From NCBI RefSeq assembly GCF_947179165.1, contig NC_077238.1, forward strand, positions 82,055,757 to 82,119,756: a stretch of 64,000 bases of DNA, read 5' to 3'. Shown one piece after another: positions 1-12,160 of the stretch. Position numbers and translations under genes: made by a program. Under the pieces are notes generated by a model, which made no database searches, was not told where the DNA came from, and saw nothing but the letters and a program-made list of their open reading frames with translations. This DNA comes from Solanum dulcamara. Taxonomy: Eukaryota > Streptophyta > Magnoliopsida > Solanales > Solanaceae. Numbering within the stretch: the stretch's first letter is position 1; every line of letters begins with the position of its first letter.

Positions 1-226
1 AAATAAGGGAAAATTGAATAAATTCATAAAGATTTAACAATGAACAAATTAATCTTACCAATCTGAGCAAAAACCCCAAAATTTATCTCATTGATATCAA
101 CAAGCAATAAAATTTTATGTGTGTGTGTGTGTTTTTTCTAATAAAAGGGAAACGAACAGAGAAATGGGAAACCCTACAAAGAGAAGACGTGGGTAAAAGA
201 GGGAAAATAAAAAAAATAATATATAT
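1..226 (-). promoter_or_regulatory. Probable promoter, 5' UTR exon and first intron of a minus-strand gene leaving the left edge
   Basis: Read on the minus strand, a TATATATT box (219-226) is followed by CT-rich leader-like sequence (about 190 down to 59) containing a CA/TG dinucleotide run. A strong splice donor then appears, CAGATTG|gtaagatt, with its GT at 58-57. This is the usual layout of a plant gene whose first exon is untranslated. No coding sequence lies inside the window, so the product is unknown. The call rests only on promoter, leader and donor grammar. Confidence 0.35.
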
Positions 227-310
227 GGAATGTAAATTAAGACCCTTTTTTTTCATTTTTAAATTTATTGTTTTGAGTTTTCTACAATTAAAAAGAGTGG
301 GAAAATGAAG

Positions 311-1500
311 ATCTTTCTAAAGTCTAAATATATAGCGAATTAATTAATTATCTCACAAAATGAAATTAATGTTATGAATATTTGGTTATCAATGATTGAA
401 TGACTTGATGATATTATTAAAAAAAATGATTGTCAATTTTGTTGTAGCGTTGATGGTATATTTTTAAATGGAAATTACGCGAATAAGCAAATATATTCTA
501 GTTAATATAGTTATAATTTAGGTAATTTATAATTTGTCATTAACATTTAGCATTAATTACATTTTAAGTTTGTATAATTCTCATGTTTGTATAATTTAAT
601 ATGTATATCTTTTATATAATGTAATTTTGTATAATATAATTTGTTTAACTGTTTAAAGTTCAGATGTTTGTGTTTGTATAAATTCGTTATTTCGAATTTA
701 CACAAAAATAGCACAATTATACAAACTCACCAATGAATTATATAAACTCACGAATCATACAAATTCACCAATTATATAAATGAGACAGCTTAAACCATAT
801 CTCAATCCATAAATATTTAAACTATAGCTAAGAAGTATAATTAAGATACTTATAATAGTTTGTGAAATTTTTCCCACTTTTAATCATGTGGCATATTATT
901 TTACGTTATTTAATGTACTAAAAGTGTATACAATAAATTGTTATTTTTTAATATAAGAGAACTAATAGTCTAAGTTCTTTTTATTTTTTTGATAATATAG
1001 AAAGTACATAAAAATTGCCTAGATTTCAGTAAACATGCCAAAGAGAATATGGTGAGCTGAAAAAGGTGAAAAAAGAGGAATGTGACGGTTTTAAAGGTAC
1101 ACAAAGTCGGTTTATAGTTATTACACTTTTTTGCCTCAAACGTGAATAAGGGCCAACTCGTCATGCATTTTCGTATATAGTGACGGACCTAAAAATTTTA
1201 ATAAAGAGTTCAAAATTTAAAAAAGTAGATATATAAAGTAGTCTAAAGGGGTTCAATATTTAATATTTATATATAAAAAATTATTTCAATTATGTATAAA
1301 TAATATAATTTTTTGTCAAAAAGAGTTTTCTAGCCACAATGTGGCTCCGCCCCTGTAGTTTCAAAAAAAGTGACGTAGACAATATAGTTTAATACAGGCA
1401 TGATAAAAGTGAATATTTTGGCTCCAGTTATTACTATTTGAAGTCGTTCTAAAATTCAGAACTTATAAAGTTGAAATTTTGATTCCGCCTCTGAATGTGA
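311..1500. other. AT-rich intergenic region
   Basis: I see no convincing coding region. It is AT-rich, with several runs around 590-790 built on a variant of 'tgtataatt', and it holds the dispersed repeat at 1180-1355. Confidence 0.6.
1180..1355 (+). repeat. Dispersed repeat fragment (non-coding, SINE-like end)
   Basis: The segment opens with GTGACGGACCTAA and closes with GTGGCTCCGCCCCTG around an AT-rich core. From memory this pair of ends recurs widely in Solanaceae genomes. Related wording ('gattccgcctctg', near 1480) lies just downstream, suggesting a second decayed piece. I did not find clear target duplications, so the class is uncertain. Confidence 0.4.
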
Positions 1501-1666
1501 TAGTGTAAATTCATGTGAGAGGGACATGGGAAGAAAAAAGCTAGGTAGAACTCATGCTTTCATATGCTTGTGTAAGAATGAAGAAATATCAAAAGCCTCT
1601 TTTTTTTTTCTTTTTTTTTTCTTACTCAATTGCCTTCCATTGCACTCCTCTCTCTTTTTCTACTCA

Positions 1667-1675
1667 TATATAAAT
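1667..1675 (+). promoter_or_regulatory. TATA box of the SIAMESE-related gene
   Basis: TATATAAAT lies 78 bases upstream of the ATG at 1745. It leaves room for a leader of about 45 bases, and a CT-rich stretch precedes it. Confidence 0.6.
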
Positions 1676-1744
1676 ATATTCACATCTAACTTCAGAAACA
1701 TCCCTCCTATAGAAATATTTCACACAAAAAAAAACTAAATAATT

Positions 1745-2053
1745 ATGTCTATAGATCAAGAATTCCCACAAGAATTACCAAATATCAAAGTAATTAATAC
1801 TTCTTCTTGTGATGAAGATGAATATATTAATTGTCAAACTCCAAAATCTTCTCAATATTTGATCCCAAAAATTCTTAGTTGTCCACCAGCACCTAAGAAG
1901 ATAAAAAGGGTGTCTTTTTCTTCATGTAAGAGGAAATTAATTGATGAATTCAAGTTTATTCAAGAGCAAGAAGAAATTGAGTCATTTTTCAGGTTTGTTA
2001 ATGTAAATTCTTCTACCAAGAAAAGAAGAAGAAGAAGAAGATGTCTTGTGTAA
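1745..2053 (+). CDS. SMR: SIAMESE-related cyclin-dependent kinase inhibitor (SMR family)
   Basis: Intronless, 102 residues, normal length for the family. SMR proteins bind CDK-cyclin complexes in the nucleus, stop mitosis and promote endoreduplication. The family signatures are visible: CQTPKSS followed by IPKILSCPPAPKK near residues 30-52, a basic segment (KIKRVSF...KRKL), and an acidic EEIESFF motif near residue 78. The protein ends in a run of arginines that could act as a nuclear signal. The ATG follows a TATA box by a short leader and is the first ATG in frame. It is close to SIAMESE in type; which paralogue cannot be settled here. Confidence 0.88.
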   Translation: MSIDQEFPQELPNIKVINTSSCDEDEYINCQTPKSSQYLIPKILSCPPAPKKIKRVSFSSCKRKLIDEFKFIQEQEEIESFFRFVNVNSSTKKRRRRRRCLV

Positions 2054-2734
2054 ATGATAAAAGATACAACTAACATTTTTACAAAAATTCATTGGCCTAG
2101 ATGGAATAATTCTTCCTTTTTTGATTTCCCATTCAGAATTCGGTATCTGTTTTGAGTTCTTGACTAATTCAGATTCGTGCCCTTACATCAAAAGGAAAAA
2201 AAATGCTTTCATTTTCGAGGCTTGAATCTGAAACCTGTGATTTAGAATGGGGAATCTTGTTCATTCCGCGATGATCCTTGGTGGTTATATGATGCTAGAA
2301 TTGAAGAAATTGTTGTATGTATTTTTCATACTTTTATTTTTAGATATGAAGAAGTTTGTAATGTTTTCAAGAATTCAGGCAAATTTGATCTGAATCTTGT
2401 ACTATATAGTAAAAGTCAATGAAATGTTTACCCAATCTAATTGGTTTATATTTCCAATCTAAGAGAATTATTTTGTTGCGATTGATGTTTTGATGAATTC
2501 ATTAGAATGATAAATTTTTTAATTTTTTTTTAGAATGACAAATTTTGACCTTGTCATGTTATGTTTTATTTATTCCCTAGTTCAGTAGCTCGTTAGAAGG
2601 AATTTATATGAGTTTAATTTATATTTTATCGATAATATACAAAAAAACATGTTATACAAAAAAATCGATAAACATATTAAAAATGAAATTTGTAGTCTTG
2701 AAATGTCAACTAGGGTAAATGTTATGCGCAGTAG

Positions 2735-3030
2735 GTAATGATGATGGTGGCTGATAATAGAATTAACGGTGGTAATTGATAAAACGGCTGCTAATAATAT
2801 GGTGAATGATAGTAATAACTAATAATGACAATGACTGAATAATGATTAGCGATATATAGTAGTGATTAGTGATTGTTGTAGTAATAATGATTGATAAAAT
2901 TATGATTGCAAATGATGATTAATAGTGTTGATGAGAATTCTTTGTGACTAGCAGCAATAGTAATTGTAGTTGAGGATCATGATGATCGTAAGCGATAGTA
3001 ATTGTAAATGATGGAATAGTGGTTAAACAT
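2735..3030. repeat. Degenerate GAT/AAT trinucleotide-rich tract
   Basis: Nearly 300 bases are built from imperfect TGAT, AATAATGAT and AGTAAT words. It reads as an old decayed microsatellite without coding potential. Confidence 0.6.
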
Positions 3031-3874
3031 CATCTTTGCATAAATTCTTGAATGTATAACGCGTTAATGATATTAAGATTTTGATAAAGATATTAATCAT
3101 TTATATTTATTAAGTGCATGTAAACTTTTTAAAAAATATAGTTAATGATTGAGATATGAATAATATATTTAATGATTGAAATGTTAATTATATATTAATA
3201 TTCATACTTTCATTAGGTATAAACAAATATAGGAAAAATTCAAATTTCTAATTCCAACAAGTGGACTAGTCCAAATGTACACGTAGTAATTAAATAGGTG
3301 GAGATCATACTTATTTTCGTGTGATTAATTTAAATGATGGTCCAACACTCCAAGTAAACGTGGTGTATAGCTACTTAGCTAATTTTTTTCCTTTGAATTG
3401 ACGTTGATTGTTCAAAAGTTTTGAAAATATTACTACAAGTTACGTATTGATTGATACTAATATCTGCAAAACTCAAATTATACGACTATGACTTTCAACA
3501 CTCAAATTAAAGGCACATGCAGATGAAATCATATTTAATGCCTATGGTTTAATAATTTGTGGGAGTAAACCTCACCATTACGCATCCCTAAAATATATCA
3601 AAGAAAAAAAAAAGTGGACTACCAACTATTAGTTGAACAAAGATTAGTTTTAATATTAACTAATAATCAAAAAGTCACCTCTCATAAAGTAGCCTCCAAA
3701 AATGAGCTTACATCATAAGCTACTGTGATGGTAATTGGTATAAAGAGGAAAAAAACTAGAAAGAGTGTTCAGCTAATAAAGTAGATTGAGATCCAAACCA
3801 AATGAAATAACAAATAGTAATACACTAAAAAGAATAAGAACATCGGGATTATTAAATAATACTATATATCCTTG

Positions 3875-4025
3875 ACCTTCACCCTCTTTTTATCTAGAGT
3901 CATGATCTTAGTAAACTGGAGTGGTATCATGGCATGTCTAATCACCTCTCTTTAATTCTTCTTCAGCCTACTTCTACCTATCTCCTAACTCATGTTAGGA
4001 GTCAACCTTTCACATTTTCGAACTA
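3875..4025 (-). mobile_element. Decayed RTE-type LINE remnant (reverse transcriptase C-terminal tail)
   Basis: The reverse complement translates with stops into RKCERLTPNMS*EIGRSR, then REVIRHAM and MTLDKKRV. The two younger LINE copies (21370-22350 and 35344-36592) have [24 protein letters not shown] and MTLDRRV in the same order. This is clearly the same element, heavily mutated. Confidence 0.7.
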
Positions 4026-4562
4026 TCTCAATCTTGTTTCCCTCGGCATATCCCACCACAGGCTCGCTTCCACCTTGCCCCATATGACTTAATACAAAAC
4101 GTATTTAAGTAAAATTTCTTTCTTTTTGTTCCAGTCCAATGATCAAGTATTCCAAAACTAAAAAAACTTGCATAAAAGATGGAAGTTTTAAAGATCTATA
4201 AAATAAAAGGAGAAGACATCCAAAGAGTTTGACTGAAATAACTCCTACATCAACGGCAGCCAGACTGTCTTTACACCAAATATATGAAGAAAATAGTTTG
4301 TGCAGGGCTTAAACATGTCATCTGGCAACAAAATTCAATACATACAGATTATCCATCCATATTTTTCTACACATTTATGGTTGGTGCTTGGCAGGAACAC
4401 TTGCCTGGAGTGAGCTGCAATTTAACCACTAACCGAGCATAAGTTGAGAAAATCAAATTATCAGCTTGATATGGAGAAACTGGCGGAAAATATTTGTTTC
4501 CACCAAAGAACTTCCTGCTCTCATGCAATTTAGACTTGCATAGGATCATGACTTTTGCTGTC

Positions 4563-7500
4563 TCAAATCTGACCAGTTCCTAGAGGCTGCCTCGAAGTAT
4601 CACCTGAAGCCCAAGCTTGATAGTCCTTCACTAGCTGGATGCAAGAAACCCAGCGCATTAAAAGGCGAAATTTTCAATACAAAAGAGTGGAAGCCATCTT
4701 AAAGAGAGACTACTACTTGAAACAGTGATGTAAATTCTCACGTAGGTTAAGAATCACGATTTCTAAAAACAGGAAAGGTATAATTTTACAGCTAAACCCC
4801 AAAATTGGAAGTAATTGTAGAGTTCAGCTGATGTAATGTATAATCACACCCACGATATTCACAAACAACAACAGCATGGTAAATTATGTGAAAGAAAGGC
4901 AATTCACAGAAACTCAGAACTTCATCATAGTTAAGGTTTACATTGAGTTAGATTTTCTAGTACATACCTATCCACTCAGTTCTGGTTGATCAGGGTTACC
5001 TTCTGGTCGATATTTAACTTCAAAATCGGATAGAGAAAAAGCTTGTTCAATTAAGGGCATGCCTTCTGTTTTTGGTTAAATTTTTGTGCACTCACAAGGT
5101 ATTGTTGATTGGTTCATTTTAGAGAACAATATTCTGTCATGGTCCAACTTATCTTACTTCTTCTAAATTCGGTTTCACCCCATAGATAAATTATTACGTT
5201 ATTGGAAACGGAAACTATTATTTATTGCCATTTCCCCCTCCAATGCCGTAAAATTTATGCTAGAACTCAATTCATTGGGTTAAACACTAAAAAGAAACAG
5301 AAACCAAAGACGCCATTTTTTCGTATGGTAAATTTCACAACCAAACTCCTGTACCTAGTCGTATGATAAATCTCACAAACAAACTCCTGTACCTAGACGT
5401 CACGCAGTCACTTCTCCCACATTACCCTCTTGGTGACTCGAAGCCTCATCTTCATAGTTGCAGGTGGAGCAAGAAGGCCCTTCCCACTAGGCTATCTATC
5501 CCTTGTCAATCTTGGCACTATTTTCTGTCCCCTTTGTTTTTCTCTCTCCTTTATCTTTAACACCTATCTATCTATTTTCCTTAATTTTCTTATTAGGCAA
5601 AACTATCTTGAAGGGAAAAGAATTTTTTCTAGGAAGCACAGAAATTTACAAAAGAAGGCATGTCTAAACCGAATAAGTGCTTTAAAATAATAATGGAGAA
5701 CATAAGATAAAGCGAAGGATGAAGGATATCCACATTAAAATATCAACTTTTGGTTAATCCAATCAGATGGTTGTTTTTCATCAATTAGAAGAACATGTTG
5801 ATTCCGTACTTTACCTTAGTACTTTCAGGGAGTAGCAGCTACATGCCTCCCAATGCAGCCTCATATAGAGTTAGTACAACCAGATGACTATATTTGTTTG
5901 TGCCTGTTACTTATTGTAATGTTTTAATAATGACTTGTGATAATAGTAAAAGTTGTACAATTTTCCTTGGGTAGAAAAGATGAAAATGTGAGGAAGATGG
6001 TGATAAAGAAAAGGAAGTAACAATAGAACATAGTGAAAAATGAAGAGATACTAGTGTCAACTATAAAGTGACAAGGACAACAAGAAGATTAAACCATCTG
6101 TTAGTCTTTTCTGGAATTCAATTACCACCTTGATGGAAGGGACACTTTAGAGAGTTGGAGCAGGAAATGGCAAGAAACAATAGTTTAAAGGATTACAGTA
6201 CAAGAATTTTATTTAACAGAAAGCGGACTGTCAAGATCAAGCTAAACGGACAATGAACGAACAAACCTGTGACATAAACCGAGGGAGCATGATCCTTAGT
6301 ATCTGATCTAGGACCTGAGAACCAGTTGACTCGATTGCCTGCACTGGAATTGCTCGAAATGCAAAGGGAATTTCAATGTTAACCTGCATAAATAGCCAAT
6401 CAAAACCGATGCAGACTAACCAATATTGTAATGTTTTCACTTTTATTGCAATACGGACAAACTTAGCTAATACCTCAATAACAGCATCTGAAGTGAGCTG
6501 CTGCAAAGGTGAGTCTCTTCGCTTGCTATCATAAGATATTTTGTTCACCATAGAAGCTGCATGCCCATACTAAATCAGTGTCAAAGCACTCCTGAAAAGA
6601 ATTATGTAATAAAATTCAGAATTGAACACACAAACTTGACTTCAATCATGTTACATGATTACGTCAATTATCTATTTATCTTTGCAATGTTCACAACAGA
6701 AACCTCTTACCGACAGCTTATCAACACAAATTAGAATATAACTAGTGGAAGAATATGCAACATGTTAAAACTGCCGAACTTGACTTGAACTTATGGGGAC
6801 ATCAAGTTTTACTCCGAAGTCGATGCAGAAGCAATTATTCGTTAATTGACAATTGGAATCCTGGATTAACCTTACAACAAGAAAGATAGCTTATGCTGTA
6901 GTTGACAACTTTTGAGGAGGATGACAAATGCAACTATTTCAGGTATTACAGGAATAAAGGTAGTTAATGGTGCACTAAACTGACAGACAGCACTAAAGCA
7001 TCCATCCTCTAAACAGGACTTTTTTCTCTTTTGACAAGCAGCAAGAGTAAGATTACATTGTAGTTCTCAAAATATCAGGGACCTCTAGTGCCTTTTCCAT
7101 GGATCCAATATTAAAAGAGAAAACACATACTCCAATTTTATCTCTATTGTTTTACAAATGCCATGTCAGGAAAAAAGAGATTGATTGGATTTATGTAGAC
7201 ATTGATGAATAGTTAATAGGACTAAGAAAATCTTGCTATGGGCATTTCTTCACCAACATTTATTTCTTTGAAAAATTTGCTCCCACTTTTGACTCTTAGA
7301 CAATTTATAACCAAACGCGAAAATACAACAGCCACTAAGAAGAATTTGCTCGCAGAAAGAAATACAGAAATATCCAAATCAAAGTGAGTCCAGCATCAAG
7401 TTGCATCCAGAAAAGGTAATCTGGTTTTAAACGCATTTTTTAACCTTTATGGATTAATACAAAACAAAAAGATCAAATCTCAGCATGACTGAACAAGTGC

Positions 7501-8922
7501 ATAAAAATAAAAGTTCTTTGAATTCAACGATCACATATTCAATTTTTAAAAAGACCTGTGCACATATATTCGAAATGATAGAAATAGCACTAAAAAAAGA
7601 CTACATACCATCAAATTTATCATTTTGAGCGACCACAATAGGAGATCCCTCAAGCTGAGAATCAAACAACAGAAACAATAACATGATTATATATAACCAT
7701 AAATTACTAGAAATGTTAAACAGCTGGAAGATCAGTAATAAGTATAAGAAAAAGCAATATACTACCTTGCAAGACAACAACTTGATACAACTTCCATCAG
7801 GCTGCTCCTCAACTCTTACCAACAAAACAGGACATACTTCAAATGCAAAGAACTTGAACCTATACACGTAACACCTGAACGTACTATCATCCACTCGTTC
7901 AATCCTCTCTGCATCCAACACCGAGTACTGGCTCGCTGGCAAGCTCATATACTCCACTAAATCAACCCAAAAAAAAATTAGAACGTCGAAAATTCAACAA
8001 ATAATAACAATATCAACATCCACTGCTTCAAATAATCAACCAACTTGGATTACACTTTGTGAAAATAGAGTTTACTTTTTTTCCCCTTATCTGCAACACC
8101 GACTACTTGCTCACAGGCAAGCTCAAATACTCCACTAAATCGACCAAAAAAAAGAAAGAAAAAAGTCACGAAATAAAAAACAATTTCAACAGGTTCTGCT
8201 TCAAATAATGAATCCTACTTGGATTATGATTTGTGAAATTAGATTTAACTACTTTTTTTCTTCCTTATCTCCAACACTGAGTACTTGCTCGCAGGCAAGC
8301 TCAAATACACGAATAAATCAACCAAAAACTAATTCAAAAAATAAGAAACACTCAACAAATAAAAACAATTTCAAGAATGAATCAACTTGAATTATATCTC
8401 GCCGTCAAGCTCAAACACAACACATGAAAGAAAATCAATATCGAAAGTCACTGCTTCAGAAATCAATCAAATTGGATTACATCTCACAGGGAAGCTCGAA
8501 TGCTCAGCTAAATCAAATAATTAATCAACTTGGATTATATTTCGCCGGCAAGCACAAATAAACGAACAAATCAACCAAAAACTAATAAAAAATAGTAAAA
8601 CTCAACAAATAAAAACAATATCAACATTCAAATCAACTTTGATTATACTTAGTAAAATTCGACTTAACTACTTAAAACAGTAAGAAAATGGAAAACCGAA
8701 TGTTCGAGAGAACTTACTTAGCGGACGTTGAAGCTGCTTAACAGATAATGACTCTTTACGCCGGGAAATAAATCGAGCTTTAGGAGCAGAATCAGCAGTA
8801 ATGCGGAGAGTACATTTTGACGAATCAACAGAGGAAAAGGTAGTAGAGAATCTAGGGTTTTTGTATTGGAAAGAAATGTAGCTTAGATTACTTAGCGAAG
8901 ATGAAGCTGAGCTCAACGCCAT
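4563..8922 (-). CDS. DUF1997 family protein, probably plastid-targeted
   Basis: Six exons: 8922-8718, 7956-7766, 7654-7609, 6556-6474, 6383-6267, 4634-4563. Together they give 714 bases, 237 residues and an open frame to TGA. The N-terminus is rich in Ser, Ala and Thr and poor in acidic residues, as in a chloroplast transit peptide. The body contains YMSLPASQYSVLDAERIERV, FRCYVYRFKFFAFEVCPVL, IPFRAIP-like residues and the ending LVKDYQAWASGD, all typical of DUF1997 proteins of cyanobacteria and plastids. Biochemical function is unknown. Introns 1 and 5 hold repeats: intron 1 has tandem copies of the start of exon 2, and intron 5 (1.6 kb) has a SINE. The ATG at 8922 is in good context before the transit peptide. 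Confidence 0.88.
5322..5398. repeat. Two-copy 38-bp tandem repeat
   Basis: The unit beginning 'gtatggtaaatttcacaa' at 5323 recurs at 5361 with few changes, both ending 'aactcctgtacctag'. It lies at the edge of the SINE in intron 5 of the DUF1997 gene. Confidence 0.8.
5400..5550 (-). mobile_element. tRNA-derived SINE inside an intron
   Basis: On the minus strand there is an A-box-like TAGCCTAGTGG, then about 45 bases later a B-box-like GGCTTCGAGTCACC, followed by AAGAGGGTAATGTGGGAG. This is the head of a Solanaceae SINE with pol III promoter boxes. Ends and target duplication were not resolved. Confidence 0.6.
8096..8660 (-). repeat. Tandem partial copies of exon 2 in intron 1 of the DUF1997 gene
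   Basis: The true 3' splice site and exon 2 start (AG at 7958-7957) are repeated upstream in the intron. Copy 2 is offset by 178 bases, keeps the AG (8136-8135) and reads VEYLSLPVSK then a stop. Copy 3, again about 178 bases away, reads YLSLPASKYSVL but has lost the AG. Shorter decayed copies follow near 8400, 8480 and 8540. Confidence 0.8.
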
Positions 8923-10046
8923 GGAAAAGGAGATTTGGTTGATGAGAAGAGAAGAGTGTAAGGTGTGAGGTTAAAAGGATAAGTTCACGAGTGTTGTGAG
9001 GATTAGAATAAGACACCAAAGCGTATTTTAGCTTAACCACAAAAGGGGCAATTTAGTTTGTGTTGGGGCCAGATTAACGGATCAATTTAGCTCGATTATT
9101 TTTTAAAATTAAAATCAAATCAATTTCATTATTTTTAAAATTATCATAATCAAATCAAATCAAATAAAATATACCTCCATCAATTTAATTGTTATCAATT
9201 TCGATTTAATTCGATTATACATCATATATCCACATAATATTAATACAAAAGGAAAAGTTGTTCAACAAATATTAACAATATAGTTTGGGATAGGGAAGTT
9301 TGTTTATTTTTGGATTAATATTTTTATCGTTAATTATTATCAATTGGATCCAAAAAAAGGGTATTACATATTTGTATAGTTATATAAATATCTTATTTAA
9401 GTATTAAAATAAGTCATTTTTTTCAATACTTGTCACATAAAATGGGTGAGGTAATAAATATTTACTTTTAAGCATCTTACGAAGACATTGCAAGGAAAAC
9501 CATATTGTAGGAATACCATTTACACAGATATAATTTACATTAATAATAAGGTAATTTAACAGTATTAGGAGTAATCAAAATTTAAAAATCCCATTAATAA
9601 GGGCAATATTTAGATATCAAAATTATTTTTCTTAGGAAGAAGTAATTTTCTGCAAATATGGACGCTGAATGATCTAACATTGGAATTATCAAAGGCGCAT
9701 TTTAGCATCGTAAGAACCCCGTCAACAGGAAATATCTACACAACTTTAGAGGAGAAAAAACTATGTACTGGTTTTGGACTTTAGCAGCACATGACGCACT
9801 TAAACTTCACCCACCACCTAACCCGGCGCTAAATACACCGCCAATTTCAACTTATCAACAAAAAAAACTCAAATTCAATGACGAGAACTGAAAATCAAGC
9901 AAAATCAATGAAGAAAACTGGAAATTTTCATTCATAATAAACAGAGGATTAACAAAAGGATTAAGCTAAAAGCAAGCTAATTAAACTAATTTTACATCCA
10001 CAAAATACTAATTTAAACCTTAACAGTAGCGCACAAAACCTAAAAA
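8923..10046. other. Intergenic region between the DUF1997 and H2B genes
   Basis: AT-rich, no coding region seen. The left end should contain the DUF1997 promoter and leader. The right end (about 9900-10046) should be the H2B 3' UTR. Confidence 0.6.
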
Positions 10047-10490
10047 TTAAGAGCTAGTGAATTTGGTAACAGCCTTAGTTCCTTCAGAAACAGCATGTTT
10101 AGCCAATTCACCAGGAAGAACAAGACGAACAGCAGTTTGAATTTCACGAGAAGTGATAGTAGGCTTTTTGTTATAACGAGCAAGACGAGATGATTCCTGT
10201 GCAAGTTTCTCAAAGATATCGTTGATGAAACTGTTCATTATACCCATAGCTTTGCTAGAAATACCGATATCTGGATGTACCTGCTTCAACACCTTGAAGA
10301 TATAGATCTTGTAGGTTTCAACCGACTTCTTCGATCTCTTCTTCTTTTTGTCTCCGGCAGCTGCACCACCGTCCTTTGGTAGCTTCTTACCGGCTTTTGG
10401 CTTCTTCTCTGCCGGAGCTTTCTCGGCAACGGGAGTTTTTTCAGCTGCTGGTTTCTTCTCGGCGGGCTTTTTCTCGGCTTTTGGTGCCAT
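10047..10490 (-). CDS. H2B: Histone H2B
   Basis: Intronless, 147 residues, standard plant H2B size. It pairs with H2A in the nucleosome core. The N-terminal tail is a Lys/Ala/Pro/Glu-rich run with repeated AEKKP units (1-50). The histone fold follows from [19 protein letters not shown] to the C-terminal helix [17 protein letters not shown]. The ending VTKFTSS carries Lys143, the position of H2B monoubiquitination in plants. The promoter has a TATA box and a CCAAT box on the minus strand and a paired AACGG motif upstream. Lack of introns is normal for replication-dependent histone genes. Confidence 0.97.
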   Translation of the reverse strand: MAPKAEKKPAEKKPAAEKTPVAEKAPAEKKPKAGKKLPKDGGAAAGDKKKKRSKKSVETYKIYIFKVLKQVHPDIGISSKAMGIMNSFINDIFEKLAQESSRLARYNKKPTITSREIQTAVRLVLPGELAKHAVSEGTKAVTKFTSS

Positions 10491-10583
10491 TGTAGGAAGA
10501 AAAAGGGGAAATTGACAGATGCTTTGAAGTGAAAATTGGAAGGAATTTGGAAAGTTTTGTGGAGAGAATATGACGGGGGTTTG

Positions 10584-10593
10584 CTTTATATAG
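10584..10593 (-). promoter_or_regulatory. TATA box of H2B, with CCAAT box upstream
   Basis: CTATATAAAG on the minus strand is about 95 bases upstream of the H2B ATG. CCAATCA lies further upstream at about 10613-10619, the expected order for a histone promoter. Confidence 0.75.
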
Positions 10594-10651
10594 TAGTTTA
10601 GCCGGGAGTTGTGATTGGTTGAGGAGGAGTGACTTGGATCGTGAAGGATGG

Positions 10652-10678
10652 CCGTTGATCTTACTATTCAATCAACGG
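10652..10678. promoter_or_regulatory. Inverted pair of AACGG elements in the H2B promoter
   Basis: CCGTTGAT (10652-10659) and ATCAACGG (10671-10678) form a perfect 8-bp inverted repeat with an 11-base spacer, upstream of the CCAAT and TATA boxes. AACGG is the core of MYB-bound cell-cycle elements, so a role in phase-specific expression is an inference. Confidence 0.5.
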
Positions 10679-10679
10679 T

Positions 10680-12160
10680 AGTGATGAATAGTTTTGTGAT
10701 CCGGGTCATTTTTTCTTGAACTCTACCTAGTATGCCCCCATTCTTATACTACGTATTTTGATAAATTCAAACTATACCTATGTTAGTTAATTAATTAATA
10801 TATATTTATTTATCGGAATAATTTCTATTTTCATTTACGGGTAGTTTTAGGTGTAGTCCAATTTGACTTATAATAGAAAATTTCCAAATCATGGATCACG
10901 ATAAATAAAGAAAAACAACTTATTAGTTTGGTTTATTAATCAAACAAACATATAAATAAATGAGAAAAAGTTTTTTGAGTTAAGTTTTTTCGATTATGAC
11001 TTATTATTTAATCCCAAGTGACTCACTTGTTTTGAAATATTGGGTTCATTGTCAGGTAATTGTTTATAACCAATCCCTCACACTTATGCACTGGGGTATT
11101 TATTTATTTTCTTCTCATATGCTTGAAGTTTATCGCATCTTTGTCTAGAGGTAACTCTTATCTTTTTTTGAATATTTTTATTTTTTAATCATATCTTTCC
11201 TTATATGGCCATACAACCATCATAACATCCTCATCTATGCAACTTTTCATCTTCTTCTGAACATGAAAAATTCTTGTCTAGCTAATATTCTGCCCCAATA
11301 CATATATTTATTTATATCAAAATTAAACCTTTTTTCTCATCTAAATAGATTTTAATCATCAAGGTCTTGAATAAAGTCCTAATATCATTAAGAGGTATAA
11401 AACGTCACTCCTAAATAAATCTTGCGCTGCACAATTTAAATTTAATCAAAATTTCAATGCAAATTTTGAACACTAAGCGAAAAATCCAAAAAAGAGATCC
11501 AATGAAGTAGGTCCATACTTTTTTTTCAGTTGACTTATTTCAACTTGACAATAAGTATTTTAAGTGCATCCGAAGTGTTCACAAAGTGCTAGGACAAAGT
11601 TTATATATTATTCCTCAACCTCAAGTCTTGGTTTGGTTAATGTATTAAAATAATTGATTTCAATATACAATTCTACATAAATTGATATAGTATATTTTTG
11701 TATATATTCAGTGTCTAGTGCTTTTTCATTTTTATTTTGTATATCTTAGGATTTGATGAGATTTTCTTGATATTTATGAATCATTTTCTTCGTTAAATAT
11801 ATATTTTATATTTTAATTTTTTTTTTAATCCTAACTTTCTACTTTAGATCATGATATTAAATGATATTTTGATATATTTCGCATATTCTTTTCATTTTTT
11901 ATATTGTTGACAAAAAAAAGTTCAAAATTTGTTTTCTGTCATTTTCTTTTTTTATATTACCACTTCGTTAGCATTGCTTGTACCACTCTCTCTCCATTTT
12001 CTCTTAAATCTCCTCTTTTTTTGTCACATACAGAGAGAGTAGATATTTCTACATAAATCACAATCTTCACCTTCTTCTTCTTTCTTCACAAATTGCTAAT
12101 GTTTTGAGTCCATTTTTCATCTATAAATTCTCTCTATTTATTACACTTATTAGGTAATTA
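10680..12160. other. Intergenic region between H2B and the KH gene
   Basis: No gene seen. It includes an RTE remnant (11211-11305). The right end (about 11990-12160) is CT-rich and probably forms the leader of the KH-domain gene. Confidence 0.6.
11211..11305 (-). mobile_element. Decayed RTE-type LINE remnant
   Basis: On the minus strand the order 'tattggggcagaatatt', 'ttcatgttcagaagaagatg', 'gatgaggatgtt', 'tgtatggcc' follows the segment around [15 protein letters not shown] and MRMLRWMCG of the LINE copy at 21370-22350. It is a short heavily mutated fragment. Confidence 0.5.

Larger units (their letters stand above)
2054..4366. other. Intergenic region with repeat debris
   Basis: No gene seen. 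It holds a decayed dispersed repeat at about 2130-2290 (related to the array at 45050-45545), a degenerate trinucleotide-rich tract (2735-3030) and a minus-strand RTE remnant (3875-4025). The right end probably contains the 3' UTR of the DUF1997 gene, whose stop is at 4563. Confidence 0.6.

Noticed and set aside
4367..4549. 60-codon frame just downstream of the DUF1997 stop
   Set aside because: It lies in the expected 3' UTR and shows no family resemblance.
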